Assembly (NCBI RefSeq): GCF_964199755.1
Contig: NC_133896.1
Location: forward strand, 69,915,142 to 69,979,141
Reading direction: 5' to 3'
From: Larus michahellis
Lineage: Eukaryota > Chordata > Aves > Charadriiformes > Laridae
Length of the DNA stretch: 64,000 nucleotides
Shown here: positions 1 to 25,600 of the stretch, one piece after another
How positions within the stretch are numbered: position 1 is the first letter of the stretch
Layout of the letters: each line of letters starts with the position of its first letter
Translations under genes and position numbers: made by a program
The notes under the pieces: generated by a model
The model's database searches: none
Told to the model about the DNA's origin: nothing
The model's input: the letters and a program-made list of their open reading frames with translations, nothing else

Positions 1-581
1 GTGTCTCTGCCAGACGTGAAAATATCTGAAAGCAACATTTTACATGGCACAAGGGGCAACTTAAATGAAGATGTCGCTGCCCTGGTGCCAGAAGCGTGCT
101 GGTGGGATGGTGCTGGATCACCGCTTACCACAGTGCCACCTGTGCCTTGGGGACATACCCACCTGCAAAAGCGGTTCGGGGGCCAGGCAACTGTCGGAAG
201 GGTGCATGGGCCATTCCCCTCATCTCAGACCAGTGGTTTCCCTAGAGCAGGACAACTCCAACCCCCCCAAAGCAGGATGCTTACTGTCACCAGCACCAGC
301 AGCTGCAGCACTGAGCTCACCCAGTGGGACCGGCACCCCTCTCTCAGCCTCTCTTTCTGGTGCCTTTACGGTGTGACGCGGGTAACGAGCAATATGCCCA
401 CCATTTGGTGGCACCGAACCGCAAGATATTTTTTTTTCCCTCATGATTGTTGCTTGCTGGCATTAACAGTTGCAAATACATATTCATGACTTGATAGTAT
501 TCTGGGGGAAAATAGAAATAAGATGTACTAAAAAAGTTGGGTTTTTTTTTTCCTAATTTCTGTGTGTTTTTTCTTTTAAAG
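1..581 (+). other. PTPRO intron, 3' part
   Basis: Intron ending in a T-rich acceptor at 580-581. Open frames here have no recognisable domain and no splice context, and I see no repeat. Confidence 0.7.
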
Positions 582-13565
<12,984 letters not shown>

Positions 13566-14590
13566 TTCAGAGTCACAGGTGGTAAGTCAGGCATGCGTGC
13601 CATGTCCCCAGCCTCCTGTGGCAACCAACATCATGGGTGGTTGCTCCAGGAGCTTTTCTGGGGGGTTTGGAGTTTTCCAGGCCTCATCCCCCTCTGGATG
13701 AGAGGGGGGTGCGAGGGAAATCCTTTTAGCCTCTCTCAGTAAGCAGTCTGCTATACTTTCCACATCACTGTAGGAGTATATTGTCTCACTCATCATTCAA
13801 AGAAAAAGACAACCCAGCAATCCTGACCGAGCCATCTAACCATTCCCTGCCACTTGTCCTACCACTCCTTACAAAGCTTAAAGGAGAGGACTTTTAATAT
13901 CTTCAGTCCTTCCAAAGTCACTTACCAACTGCCAGGTTATCAAGGCCAGCAGAGGTTTGGGGGTGCTCTGCCGGCATTGCTGTTGTATGGCAAGAGAGCC
14001 TGCTGGAGGGTGAGATGGTAACCAAAAAGCTGTGACGTGAACCACCAGGGAATTTTTTTCATTAATCTAGAACCAGAGAACAGGAGGGGGGGGGTGTCAA
14101 ACTGGTACGACCATTAGCATAGGCGAAGTGACCATCTTGCCTTTCCACTGAGCCCCGGTGCAACGCAGCTGCAGAGTAAAACTCATGGCTCTGACCTACC
14201 AAGTGGCGTGCTGGTGGGGACAAGCTGTGAGGCTGCACGTCACTGCTTTTTTAAGCTGATGAGCTTTAGTTCATTAGGTGGCAGTAAAAACCCAGCCGTA
14301 ACCTTAATATTTAATTTTGGGTGAAGCAGGAAGCTACAGACTTTCGACACGACTAGCTGGTGGAGAGCTGGGCTGCGGACACCAACACCAGCCACCTCTG
14401 CTGTGTGTCTGCGGTGTTGCTCATGCGCTTTTATTAGCCTCTGCGTACATCATTCCCCTGCCCGTAAAATGAACCCCAATTTGCCTTAATTTCCCTGATG
14501 TTCAGGTAGTTTACCACCTAGTCGGAGTCCCAGAGCCCATCTGCTTGTACTGGTGGGCTGCAGCCCCAGCCTGTATGGAGGGCTGGTAAA

Positions 14591-14596
14591 AATAAA
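14591..14596 (+). terminator. candidate proximal polyadenylation signal AATAAA for PTPRO
   Basis: AATAAA followed within 20-60 nt by a T/G-rich stretch. It lies inside the proposed 3' UTR intron, about 60 nt before its acceptor. Confidence 0.35.
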
Positions 14597-15194
14597 TGCT
14601 AAGGACTGTATTTACTTCCTTTTTTATTTCTAAAGCATTCTGTTTGGTTGGTTCCAGGTGAGACCATGAAGCACACCCATCTTCCCTTGCTTCTGATTTT
14701 TTTCTTTTTGATGGTTTGAACGGCGAGTTGTTCTGCCAGGAGAGACCGCTGCTTTGCAGTACGCGGACAATGAAAGAAAGAAACTTCTACCTTTCCGAAG
14801 CACTGGGGAGACAAAGCCTTAACGAGCCTGCGGTGTCTTTTGAACTGTTTCATTTCTGGACATTTTTTTAAAACACTGGACCAAATTCAACTAAACAACG
14901 TGAAGGAAAGGACACTATATGTGCAGAAAATAGATTGCTCCAGAGTGTTGGGTTTTTGTTTGGTACTTTTGGTTAATTTTTTTTTTTTTTTTTTTTCCTT
15001 CTGTGCAGGTTGGGCTTAAGGTTAAAGTAAGTGCAATATTTTTGTAATGGTTGACTGAAGAGTTTTCTTCATGTGTCACTGGTCTGTGCTAACGTCCATA
15101 GAAGAACAGGCATTGTTAGTATCTAATAATACCTCATTAGTGAATAGCGAGGCATGAATATACATGAAGAAATCTGGAGATTGTGAAGAGAAAA

Positions 15195-15229
15195 GGGGGT
15201 GGGCGGGCCGGGACCGGGGTGGGGGGTGG
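15195..15229 (+). other. G-quadruplex-prone G-tracts in PTPRO 3' UTR
   Basis: Six runs of three or more G separated by 1-3 nt loops, on the same strand as the PTPRO transcript. Confidence 0.7.
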
Positions 15230-15644
15230 TGTTGCTGGGTACATGGATTTGACTGTTTCCTACAGCACTGATGTACGTGGGGTCTAGGGGGAGCACAAGA
15301 CCCGAGGAACGGACTGACGAGCAGAAATCCAAACCATGAAGCCTGAAGCTGAAGCAGGCAGCCGACACCGAGAGATGGGGTGGTTTCGGTTCTTGACTGT
15401 GCTAGTACTAATTAAGCAGAGAGATTGATTGCTCTTTTCGCCAACCTTTTCAGTAATGCCACCGAGCAGGCTCTTGTTTTAGATGAATCTAATCGAAGGG
15501 CAGCTGAGTTTCAAGCTGGGATATCTTAGACTCCATTACTATAGCATTTAACTGTCCGAGCAGTCTATGGTGCCTATACCCCTCATTTGTTTATTATTTT
15601 TAATAAGTATTAGCCCTGTATAAAAACATGGAAGCTGATTCAGG

Positions 15645-15696
15645 TTGGGGGGGAGGGGGGGGGGAGGTGGAAAGGAAAAAAAAAAAAAAAAAAAAA
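15645..15696 (+). repeat. G-rich tract followed by poly(A)
   Basis: GGGGGGG-A-GGGGGGGGGG-type tract at 15645-15670, then about 20 A at 15677-15696. Low-complexity DNA in the inferred PTPRO 3' UTR. Confidence 0.9.
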
Positions 15697-16267
15697 GTGC
15701 TTTAACTGATGTAACTATTTCTCTGAGCCAGGAATTCATGATGTTCCAAAAACAAGGTTTTGGCATGTAAAGGGCTGGTTATCGCTTTATTGCTACGAGG
15801 CTGCCAAAGTGTCGGTACGGATTCCTGCAGGGGCTTCGGGGTCAGGGTGGGGGGGCGCTCTTTTCTTTTTCGCTGTCAGTTTCAGTTCTAGTCAGAATAA
15901 TTAGCTATATATATATTTTTTTTGTCTTTGTATAATTCCAGTACATCATTGTGTATTGTGACATGGATGCTGTCAGAATGGATGTTGATGGCATTTTTGT
16001 AACCTGTTGCTTTGTGTCACCTCCTTGGGAGTTAGCAGCAATGGTACTCAATGTAAACAAAGCAAACTCGAACTGAAAGTAAACACACTGGATTGCTTAC
16101 CCGTGAAGAAGTCACTATCAGCAAACGCGCACGCGTTTTATTCATTCACCCCAGGGCCTGCTATCGCCTGTCAGGGTACCAGGGCGTAATTCGGTAGCTC
16201 AGCTACTTCCAGGAGCCTGATAACCTCCTTCAGATTGATATTTGATTTTTTTTTTTTTTTTTCTTCT

Positions 16268-16370
16268 AAAGAGTTATTCCACTAGCAGGTAAATAGGCGT
16301 GTATTCCTTTAATATCTACTTCATCATCGTATTGGTTACAATGGAAAACTTCCTTCAAACTAAACCATAC
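16268..16370 (+). repeat. duplicated block, copy A
   Basis: Shares an ordered set of words with 17193-17302, such as attcca, gtgtatt, cctttaata, ctactt, ttacaatg and ccttca. Estimated by eye at 70-80 percent identity in direct orientation. Family unknown. Confidence 0.6.
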
Positions 16371-16409
16371 ATATTATGCAGAACTGCATAGCCTTAACAT
16401 AATTCCCCA

Positions 16410-16415
16410 AATAAA
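16410..16415 (+). terminator. candidate distal polyadenylation signal AATAAA for PTPRO
   Basis: First AATAAA on the + strand after 14658; an ATTAAA follows at 16464. The downstream GU content is weak, so a non-canonical site near 15.95-16.0 kb, which has a GT-rich stretch, is an alternative. Confidence 0.35.
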
Positions 16416-16435
16416 ACAGGTCCTTGTGAAGGGCA

Positions 16436-19400
16436 CTGAAGAAATAGGACTTTGCCTCTGATAATTAAATGGGTATGATATGAATTGCCCCTTCCTTCTC
16501 TCTTCATGCATCTACTACTATTTCCACAGTTTCCACTAAGCTCAGTCCTAAAGCAGAGGCACTATTTCTCTAAATAAGATGCATAGAGATGGATGCAAAA
16601 GGGCAGGGAGCCCTGTCTTCAGGGAGCGGATTGCTAACAAGAAAGGCTTCCGTGGTACATGTTTCTCTCTTATTTCACTAGTGCACCTCAGCTGGAGGGC
16701 TTGCTGTTTCAGTAACAGCAGCAAAGATTTGTCTGGCCTAATTCGAACAGAAGACAGAATTATAAATGAGCACTTGACCATTTCAGACCTTGCCTTCATG
16801 CTTTTTTTTTTTTAAAAAAAATATATTTCAGAGTTTCGTTATAAGTTTACTCAGAAAATATGTTCACATCCCGCTAACAGGGAAGAAAAAAAAAAAAAAC
16901 CACAACAAAAAAACCAACACACAAATGGTCTTGCTTTCTCATCTACTGCCTCCCCCCTCCTACTGGCCATTGCCCGTTGAGTCTACGTTTATTCTGTATC
17001 ATAGGCCAGAGTAAGCAGGTTACTTTTAAACCATTCATGTGCACACAAACTATCACCGTGTGAGCTGGCTGTACCAGAAGCTTGGCTGAACATGACAGGG
17101 TACAAGATTGCTGCAAAGATGCCAAAATCGCATTGTTGCAAATGATACTGCCTGAATAGCCTGAATTTACCAGGCAGTTTTTGAATGCATGTCAAAAATG
17201 ATTCCATTTGCACAGCAACAGGTGTGTATTTTTCCTTTAATAGCTACTTAATCACAGAATCAATTACAATGAAAACTCCTTCAGAAAAAAAATACCTTTT
17301 CTTACCCCATCTGGTACACAAAACTGCGTGTCTTGGGATGGCAGTGGAAACCACCTCTCACAGCTTTCAAGACATAAGTAACGCAATGAAAGAGTCTGGA
17401 AGACATTGTGATTCAGAAGACTCATGCAGAGCCTTTTAGCCTGATGCAACATGTCATACTTTTGGTTTTACCTTGTCACGCTCCTTAAAGCAAGTCCAAA
17501 AAAACCCCGCAATGCTGATACGGTTTCCAGCAGCTGTCAAAATGAAACCCTCAAGCCATTGCAGCTGTAAAGCTGTCTGAAGATTCAGGTTTTGTAATAG
17601 TTTTTCTGAATTATGGGTTTCATGCCTATAGCTCTGCCGACACCACAGATGCTCTCTATTGAGCTGCTGCTCTTACAGCATCTACTGACCCAGATGCATG
17701 TAAAAGTAGCTCTGCACAGTGAGTGACCATTAATCAAAACTAGGGCAGGTTTCCTTCTTGTTGCCTCCTGCTGTGCATGCTGCCATGGCAGGAACAGTCA
17801 CATAAACCTAAGCACACGTCTTAGAAGAGCTAGGACATTGTTAGAGCCATGCGTAAAAGTGCTGTCTGTCCTAGCACGGCCCGTGCAGTGAGCCCTGACA
17901 TAACTTGGGTCTTCAGAACTGTTTCCTTCCATCCTCACACAAGGATTAAGAACAGGTTGGGAAGCCTTACTTGGGCTTTACTTTGTTTTACAGGGTTTTT
18001 TCCTGTACCTAAAGAAGACAAAGTTGCCCCTCCTTGTCAAATATTCAGTAGCATCATCTTATGCACCAAAAATGGCCCTTCCCTCCCTCCTTGTTCAGGT
18101 CATTAACCCCAGAGTCACACCACCTTCCTCCCACTCCTAACTCCTTAAAGGGCTTGTATGAAAACAGTAGTTTCACGCAGGCAGGGAAAGCTGTTGCTTT
18201 CAGCCATTTCTTGTGAGAGGGGACCATTGATAGTGCTGTCGGAATGGCTGGGAGCAGGGAGCTTTGAGCTTTGCTGCTGCTGTCACAGGCAGCAGTGGTG
18301 GCTAGGAAGCATCTAGGAAGTTTTCCCCCTTTTATCTCCTCTAATCTACAATTATTGTCGAGAAGTAGAAGCACAGACTCGTATCTTAGTATTGGTTTAG
18401 GTCTGGATGCTGAGGAAGTCGCAAAGGGCCAAAGTTGCAACCTAAGCACGTAACTTCAGAGAAACCGAAGAAAGGTACTGAAGAGCCAAAGGCAGCTAAA
18501 TAGGCACTTACTAGCTCAAACTTAACACAGCAGCAGTAAAAATTCAAGATGTTTGTGCAATATTTAAACCCAGAGCATGCTTACAAATTGCCTATGTTTG
18601 CACTCCACATACATGACGCTGTTGCTTGTATGCGAAGGTGGGAGGCCGAGCACAGAAATAGTCTCTCAAATACTCCCATTATGGCTTGATCCTTAGACAG
18701 GGATGCTTGTTTTACATTTTAAACACTACACAGACTTCACAGTTGAGGAAAAACATCATAGAAAAAACGGGGCTCATATAAAATGGTGGCTTGGCCAGAA
18801 ACATTACCATTCAGAATGATCTTTCTTGTATTCATGAGATGCAGCCCAGGAAAACCAGTGGAGATACCTGCTTGAACAAGGGTCTGGTATTCGAGCTATA
18901 TCTTGCTGCTGTATCCATCTTAAAAACCTGAAAACTTAAAATGCCTTCAATTCTCACAATTAAAAAAAAAATCTGCTAGTTATAGGTTTCTTAATTAGAA
19001 AGACTTAATCCACATCGTACTAGTTATTCATGGGTTTCCAATTGTTTCCTTGGTTAAATTAGCAAAGTATTGATGTCACTCTCCAGCAAAGCACTTCCAG
19101 GGACATTTTCGGAGTCTCACAAACACTGATGAATACACTCGGAGTCACTGGGAGCTCTGCGCATTTCAGAATATCATATCATTTTGGATAACTGCTTCCA
19201 TTGATAAACATTGATTTCCATACACATCAATAATGGGAAGTCTGCACTTATTTCCCAGACAGCCCCCAAACCCACCATTGTGCTTTTATATAGCCCAATG
19301 CTTTGGAGCAATAAAAGTATGTATAAACATCTCATTTATAGATCACAATTTGTCTGAGCAAAGCGCTGCGTAATATTTGAATTGCTAGATGGTAAGGAAA

Positions 19401-21240
19401 CCATTCCATGCTTCGATATTGGTTCTCTATGAATTTAATGTGAGATTTCACAGTGGTTTTCTCTCCCCATGGTGTCCCAAGGGGAGACTAAAGGAGCGGG
19501 AAGAAGTGCCTTGCTGATGTTAAAAGGGATGTGCTTAGAAAGCATAAAACTGCCGAGTGAACATAGGCTGCTAAAACTCTCTCCCTCCGCCCAGTTAAAA
19601 AGGCAGACTTGATGGCAGAAAAAATAGTAAAGTAGTTCCTGTGTTATCAAACACGGCTCCTTTTTTCCACATCTAATAAGGCACTTTTTGACATTTAAAA
19701 AACTGCTTCGTTTCCTTTTCAAAGACACTTTTCATGTATCGCATCGTTCTAAAATTTTAGTGTAAAACCCAAAATTCTCACTGCTCAAATCCTAAAGAAA
19801 ACATTTTTAACATAACACTGCATTTTACGACTGTTTTCACTTAAGACACTGAAAATTTTCAATAAAACTTTTTATTTTCATTTAGTGAACCCCAAATGAG
19901 ATCTTTTGATTTCTCGTAACTGTCTGCGAGCTGAAAATTCCAAAACTGCGCAGCAGAGGGGTGAGGCTCCCTCCAGTGCCTTAAACCATCAAGGAAATTC
20001 CAGCAAAAAGGGAACTATCTGCCTTAATGCCACTGAGATTTCACAGGCTGTACCTCAGAAATCATAGAGTCTAGTTCAGCAAAGTTAAAGGGTAAAATAC
20101 AACTCGTCTTGTACTGGGTTGTTAAGTCATTAATAGTTAATTTAAAAACTATGGAAAACCACTGAAACAAAGAAAGCAACCAACACCCAAATCCCCAGAT
20201 TATTCTGCTTATCCCTTAAGTCTATGGAAGGAGTTTCCTCTTTTCCACCCAAGCATCTCCAAAGATGTCCCTGAGCTCACTGACCGCATTCAAACTTGGC
20301 TGGCTCTTTCTATATGACTTAACAGCGACACAGAAAGCCAGCTTCAAAAAAACATCTGTGAAGCCACCTCTTTTCTCTTAGAGATGAAACACGGGTGCTT
20401 CCTCCAAGACCTCCGCATGCCAAACTCCACAAAGTCTGAAGGGTCTCGGAGCTGATGCCTCCATTTGGGCAAAAGCAAACCATCTGCTGAATGCCAGAAT
20501 AAACTTGCAGAGAATACAAATATTGGCTTCATGTTTTGGCAATTAATGGGAAAAAAAAGGTGCAGGTAACCACCACAGTGCCTTTTATGGAATCAGATAC
20601 CTTCCATGAGAAAATACAGTGACTCTAATTTTTAAATATGGGTTTCAAAGTCCTTTTTAAAAGTTTCCTGCTCCTGTACTTACAAGTAATGAAGAACCTA
20701 TGTAAGAGCAGCTTCAGATCTTCCTTTATTTTCTTCATCATTCACCACCCACTGTAGGGGACTTTGCTGTACAGCGAACACTCTTCAGGCTAGGTATGGA
20801 TGCTTATTAGAGAGAGCAGGGAGAAGGACATTTTAAATGTGAATCACAGAATACATCAAGCCTTCAGAGGACTGGGCTTGACTTTGATGGTAGGAGCAGA
20901 GAGACGGACAATTTTCCCCCATAAAGCTACGTATATGGACTGAATGGATGCAGTTATGACGCAGGTGTGCTGGTTCAAATGGTTCCTACGAGGACAAAGC
21001 AATCGAGAATCATCGTTTCTTTCACTGGGTAAGACAAGAATCCATTTCTTAGTCATTGTTATGTCAGTTGGAGTCCTCAGTTTAGGATTCGTCATTTCTT
21101 GACCCATTTCTGGATAAGACTGCATTTAAAGGACAGGTGTAGAACCTATGTACTTTTTACAGGTATAAAGAATATATATTAAATGTAAAAATACACATAG
21201 ACACATAACGAACACACAGAAGAAGCATTCGTAAGGACAT
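16436..21240. other. intergenic region between the converging 3' ends of PTPRO and EPS8
   Basis: Apart from one copy of the duplicated block and simple A/T runs, I see no gene, RNA or known repeat. The longest frames (for example 18054-18449 on the - strand, 131 codons) have no recognisable domain. Confidence 0.65.
17193..17302 (+). repeat. duplicated block, copy B
   Basis: Direct-orientation partner of 16268-16370, about 925 bp downstream. Either an old local duplication or two copies of an unrecognised dispersed repeat. Confidence 0.6.
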
Positions 21241-21264
21241 TTACAATAAATGGCACTAAACACC

Positions 21265-21270
21265 TTTATT
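21265..21270 (-). terminator. EPS8: EPS8 polyadenylation signal AATAAA
   Basis: AATAAA on the - strand, followed at 21240-21180 by a strongly GU-rich stretch (TGTGTGTT, TGTGTCTATGTGT) that fits a CstF-binding downstream element. Confidence 0.6.
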
Positions 21271-21429
21271 AAGATTTTTAATTTTTCTTTTATGAAAATG
21301 AATAGGATTCTTTTTTCCCTTGTATGCAGAGGAAGAGCAAGCTAATGGCAAAACTTGAGACCGCTTTCTTATTTCAATACCATCTTTGCAGCCACAAAGA
21401 TACAACTATTTAACAGACAAGGAATACTG

Positions 21430-21435
21430 TTTATT
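21430..21435 (-). terminator. EPS8: alternative EPS8 polyadenylation signal AATAAA
   Basis: First AATAAA after the stop. The downstream U/G content (TTGTATCTTTGTGG) is moderate. Confidence 0.4.
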
Positions 21436-21519
21436 GCAGACTTTAAGCTGATTCATGTGAAAAAGGCACTATGAAACTTAATCAAACTAGATGATTAAAT
21501 TTGTCTAAATTAAGTGATA

Positions 21520-21556
21520 TTATATATTATATATAATACATATATTATATATAAAA
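21520..21556. repeat. AT-rich (TA)n-like tract
   Basis: Imperfect tatatta/atataa repeats inside the inferred EPS8 3' UTR. Confidence 0.8.
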
Positions 21557-22571
21557 TCACACGACCATGTGAAATAAGAGAACATTTTTGTGACAAAAAT
21601 CATTGCATCTTCAAAAATAATATTTGCTGGAAGGGATGTTTTCTTTTCTCCCCCTTTTGCCTCCAGGAATCCACTTTTCCGAAAGATTACATTTATAAAG
21701 GAACAATAGCTTTTTACATAAGGAAAAACTGACATCTGGTGTCAACACGCAAAGAAGTCTAGATTATACACTGTTCTTTTGAAGGGTTAAGTTATAAACA
21801 AAAAAATGCAAGTATATTATAAAAAAAAAAAAAAAAGTACTGCAAATTGTTTCATGGCTACCTACAGGAGATCTGGTCACCTCTCTGAGCTGCGTTACTA
21901 TTTTCTAGTTGTTCCTTCTTGTGCAATATTATAGTTCATCACAAGTGAAGTATTGATAAAATCAATGTATAGCGTATTATTTCGCTATGAACAGCATCAT
22001 TAGCAATAAAACATCCTGGGAGTGATGCAAGAAAGATTCAGTCTATGTCGGGCTGCTGTTCGTTCTCTAAACGTTTCCCCTCTGACTGCTGGCATCAACG
22101 ACTTAACTAAACATCCTGCAGCCGAATGCACGACAAGAAAGACTGAGCCAAAAAGACATAATTGCAAACTACAGCAAGAGATGGGATTCAGAGTCTTGTT
22201 ATTACTGAAGGGTTCAAATGCTTTGTTATTGCTGGCTCAGCTTCCCTCAGATGAATCACAAACAAAGACGTGGTCCAGTTTCTCTGTCATGGAATGGGTA
22301 ATTCCAGAAAGCCAAGACTCATCTTTGGGTGTAAATGAACGACGTGCCAATATTTTCACCTGTCAGGAACCTCCATTGAATTTCTCATCTGTTCATTTTT
22401 AATGATGAGAAGCTAGCAGCAGGTACTTCTGTGGAGACTACTGTAAATTTTCTTTATGGTGGCTAGTTACGTTTACATTATTATAAGACATTCCCCTGCA
22501 CTGCTTCCTAAAGCAAAGCTGGATGGTATAATGCTACGGACAATGGAATTAAAGAAAAGAGGAAAGACATT

Positions 22572-22685
22572 TTAGTGGCTGCTTCCTTCATCAAAGGACT
22601 CCACACCTGAATCTGTGGCAGCTGCACTGATTTTTTCTTGTCGTCTTCTCATAATTTCTTGCAGTTCTGAACTACCACTGTTAGC
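22572..22685 (-). CDS. EPS8: EPS8 last exon with stop
   Basis: 37 codons: [20 protein letters not shown] to [12 protein letters not shown], then TAA at 22572-22574. Acceptor ttatag. Confidence 0.96.
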   Translation of the reverse strand, partial: ANSGSSELQEIMRRRQEKISAAATDSGVESFDEGSSH

Positions 22686-25600
22686 CTATAAACAAATTAA
22701 AAAAAAGAAAGTTTACTTGTGGTTTTGACACATGATGAAGATCCTCCGCCAGCATTTTATTAAGATAAATGTCTGAACAACTTAAATTCACCATGCACTA
22801 AGAATCTGATTAAATAACCTTTGGAATAGGAAAGGATTTACACTATCCTTAAATGCAGACCAGAAAAGAACCTGCAGACTATTAAAAGCGTCAGCTTGAC
22901 TGTTAGCACTGCTGAGCATCTTTTATTCTCACGCAAGCCCCTCGAAGTGTTGGATATTTATGGGGTGAAATACGGCCTCAGTAAAAGCAGGGTTAAAGCC
23001 CAGCAAGTTTGTGAGGATTCCACCCTTGAGGATTTAAATATCGTGGCAATCACATTTAGAAATTAAAGCACATAAACCCTTGGTGAGTTTAGATTTATGT
23101 AACCAAAAAATTCATGCATGTACATGGGTTTGCACAGCCAAGGCCTAAATAAGGATTGAGATACCTAACCTTAGTATCCCACGTCACACAACACACCATC
23201 ACGCATCTGCTGTTCAGAGACACAGGCTTCAAACTTAGAACACAGTAGTAAGAATTGAATCATATTACTATATTAGCAACGGTGTAGTATTGCGAGTACA
23301 AGGTCTTATGTCCCCTTTCAGGGTGAAAAACAGGTCTGCTGAGCTAGCTGCAAACAGATTGCTTCAACAACCTAAATGAAGTTATGAGCAAGGGCAGGAC
23401 ACATATCCACCAGAGCAGAACTTTCCAAAGTGTGCATGACTTTGAATAAAACTAGAGAATTATAAAGCAAGAGCCTTATCCGCTATTGTGTTATTTGGCT
23501 ATGACACGACCTTCCCAGCTTCAAAACCATCTTCCAAAACAACCGCTGAATAAGGAAGCAGAAACTGTTTTTGAAATTTGCAAAATAAATTTCAGGACTG
23601 TTAAGGGGAAAATCCTTGAATTGATTTTGAACTCTGAAAATTTATCCCATTACATAAAAATTAATTTAGATTTATCCCATTATATCCATTACAATGCATT
23701 AGCTGATGCCATCACCTGACAGACAGGTTAGGTGTCTACAAGGAGGAAGGCTAGGATGCTTCTCCTAGGTAAATTACCATTGCTCTCTTCTCCCAGAGTG
23801 GAAGGGCAAAGCAAGGTGATTATAGTTGACTCTCTGAAGGTGAGAGAGCAGTTTTATTGCTCTTAATTCGTCTTGTCCTTGCCTACTTGGTTTCAGGTAA
23901 AGAGCAAGTGCAGCAGTCACCCATTACTGAAGTCATGCATAGAAAAAACATCAGCAGATATCCGACAACGTGCTTTATCAGAGGTCATGTAGAAATACTT
24001 TTCTGAAAATGACGGAGCTGTCGAGGCTGAAACAGTTTACCTTCCTGATAACATCAATAACTGCACGACAGAGCTGGAATTCCAACTACAAACTACTGAA
24101 TTCCTCTGCATGAGGTGGAACAACAGTAAAAAAGAAATTGCAGCTGCGTAAAGGTGAAGATCTGGTTGTCCGGACTTGGGAATGCAGCCCCAAATCTGAG
24201 ATGTGGGGCTTTCACTGGCCTGCAGAAATGGTATAAATCCAGAAACACTTGTGGAAGACCCCAAGTAGAACTAACAAAGACCTGAAAGGCCTCGAGATTC
24301 AACAGTGAGTTCACTCTACCACTTTCTCACGCCTAACAAATCAAATCTCCTCTACAAAGATAAAGCAAAACTAACTCACCCCCACCAAAAGTGCCTGGAG
24401 TATCTATTGGTTCAAGCACCAGGAAGAGCAAGAGTCAAGAAAAAGGGCATTTTACTCTCTCTTATTGTTTTCCCCAAAACCCTTCTCAGTTCATTTTGTC
24501 TTTTGCAGCCTGATTACAGTCTTAAACTTGAGTACTACCATGCATTTTTTCTAACACTTTGTGGACCCCTTTTAGAAGTGGGAAGAGATCCCACCTAGTG
24601 TTTTGGCGGATGCTGTTTCAATGGATTAATGCCAAATAACTCAGATACAAATAATGCTTATCAACATGATGGGAACTGAGCAAAAGCCAGCTGCCTTGCA
24701 GAAAGAGCTATTTACCTCTACAGGCTCAAAAGCAGCGACCCAGCATCGGGTTAGTAAGAAGGGCTATACATACCTCCAAGGCAGATTTCTGTACCGTAAT
24801 TTGGCTGTAGACCCTAGACCCTTCTGGGCAAACAGTCCTCAGTTCCTCTTTATTGAGGGAGAAAAGCTGAGCACCCGTCAGCACGCCAAGGCTGTTGACA
24901 GTCCTGAGATCACACCAAGAGAACAAAGAAGAAATAAGCAAAAACACACTAGCTAAAGGAGAGAAGCAGGTTGGCTTCATCCCTCATTGTCTCAGGTAGG
25001 GCTTCCGAATCGAGACAAAACTTAATGCAACAGAATTCTTGAAGTCAATTAAGCATCTGTTATAACATGTACCTTTTGGTGGAGGCTAATATATATAATC
25101 TTTTTGCCTTAAATATATCCGTATCTCTATAACCACATTGATATATATTACATACGCACATATATACATATATACATAAATATATATGTATATATGTATG
25201 TAAAAACAAATCCTTTTTTCCGAGAGTGCAGCTGACATATATTGACGTTCAGAAGGCTGCTTGATTTTAAAAAGTGGGAAGACCACATCCTCATTACTGA
25301 CAGGGAACTAATTTTAAGAAGTTTTCTTACGTTTGCCCTCAAACTTACACAGGGTTGAATCCTTTGGACTCCAACCACGCTTTCACATCCTCAGGTGAAG
25401 AGTCGTAAGTGATGTTAACTACCGGGATGTTCGGTCGTGGCACGTGGAACTTCCTCTGGGCAGCGCTCCGGCCGATGGTGAGCCGGTGAACAAGTTCATC
25501 CTGCACCTCCTCCATCTGCGATTTCCTGCCTAGAGAGGGAGACGCCCCACAGGTGCAGGAGTCATTCTCAACGTTGCTTTATCAAAGCCAGGCCATTTCT

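Larger units (their letters stand above)
13566..16435 (+). other. PTPRO: PTPRO 3' UTR (inferred; possibly with one intron 13582-14657)
   Basis: No coding exon is seen after the stop. A strong donor gtaagt starts at 13582 and a good acceptor (ggttccag) ends at 14657, so a 3' UTR intron is plausible; the sequence after 14658 looks to me like PTPRO 3' UTR by memory. A second possible acceptor with a long T-tract ends at 15008. The first canonical AATAAA beyond the acceptor is at 16410-16415, which sets the end used here. The end is uncertain. Confidence 0.5.
21245..22571 (-). other. EPS8: EPS8 3' UTR (inferred end)
   Basis: Runs from the stop to about 20 nt past an AATAAA. The antisense frame 22022-22402 (126 codons) inside it shows no domain. 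An earlier AATAAA sits at 21430-21435. Confidence 0.6.

Noticed and set aside
1..489. 162-codon + strand frame at the left edge
   Set aside because: Lies in a PTPRO intron, has no domain or splice context, and is low in plausible protein features.
15007..15009. Acceptor after a long T-tract as the start of the PTPRO 3' UTR exon
   Set aside because: Possible, but the acceptor at 14657 is preferred because the DNA just after it looks like conserved PTPRO 3' UTR; kept only as an alternative.
18054..18449. 131-codon - strand frame in the intergenic region
   Set aside because: No domain, no promoter or splice evidence, and unremarkable composition.
22022..22402. 126-codon + strand frame
   Set aside because: Antisense to the inferred EPS8 3' UTR with no recognisable domain.
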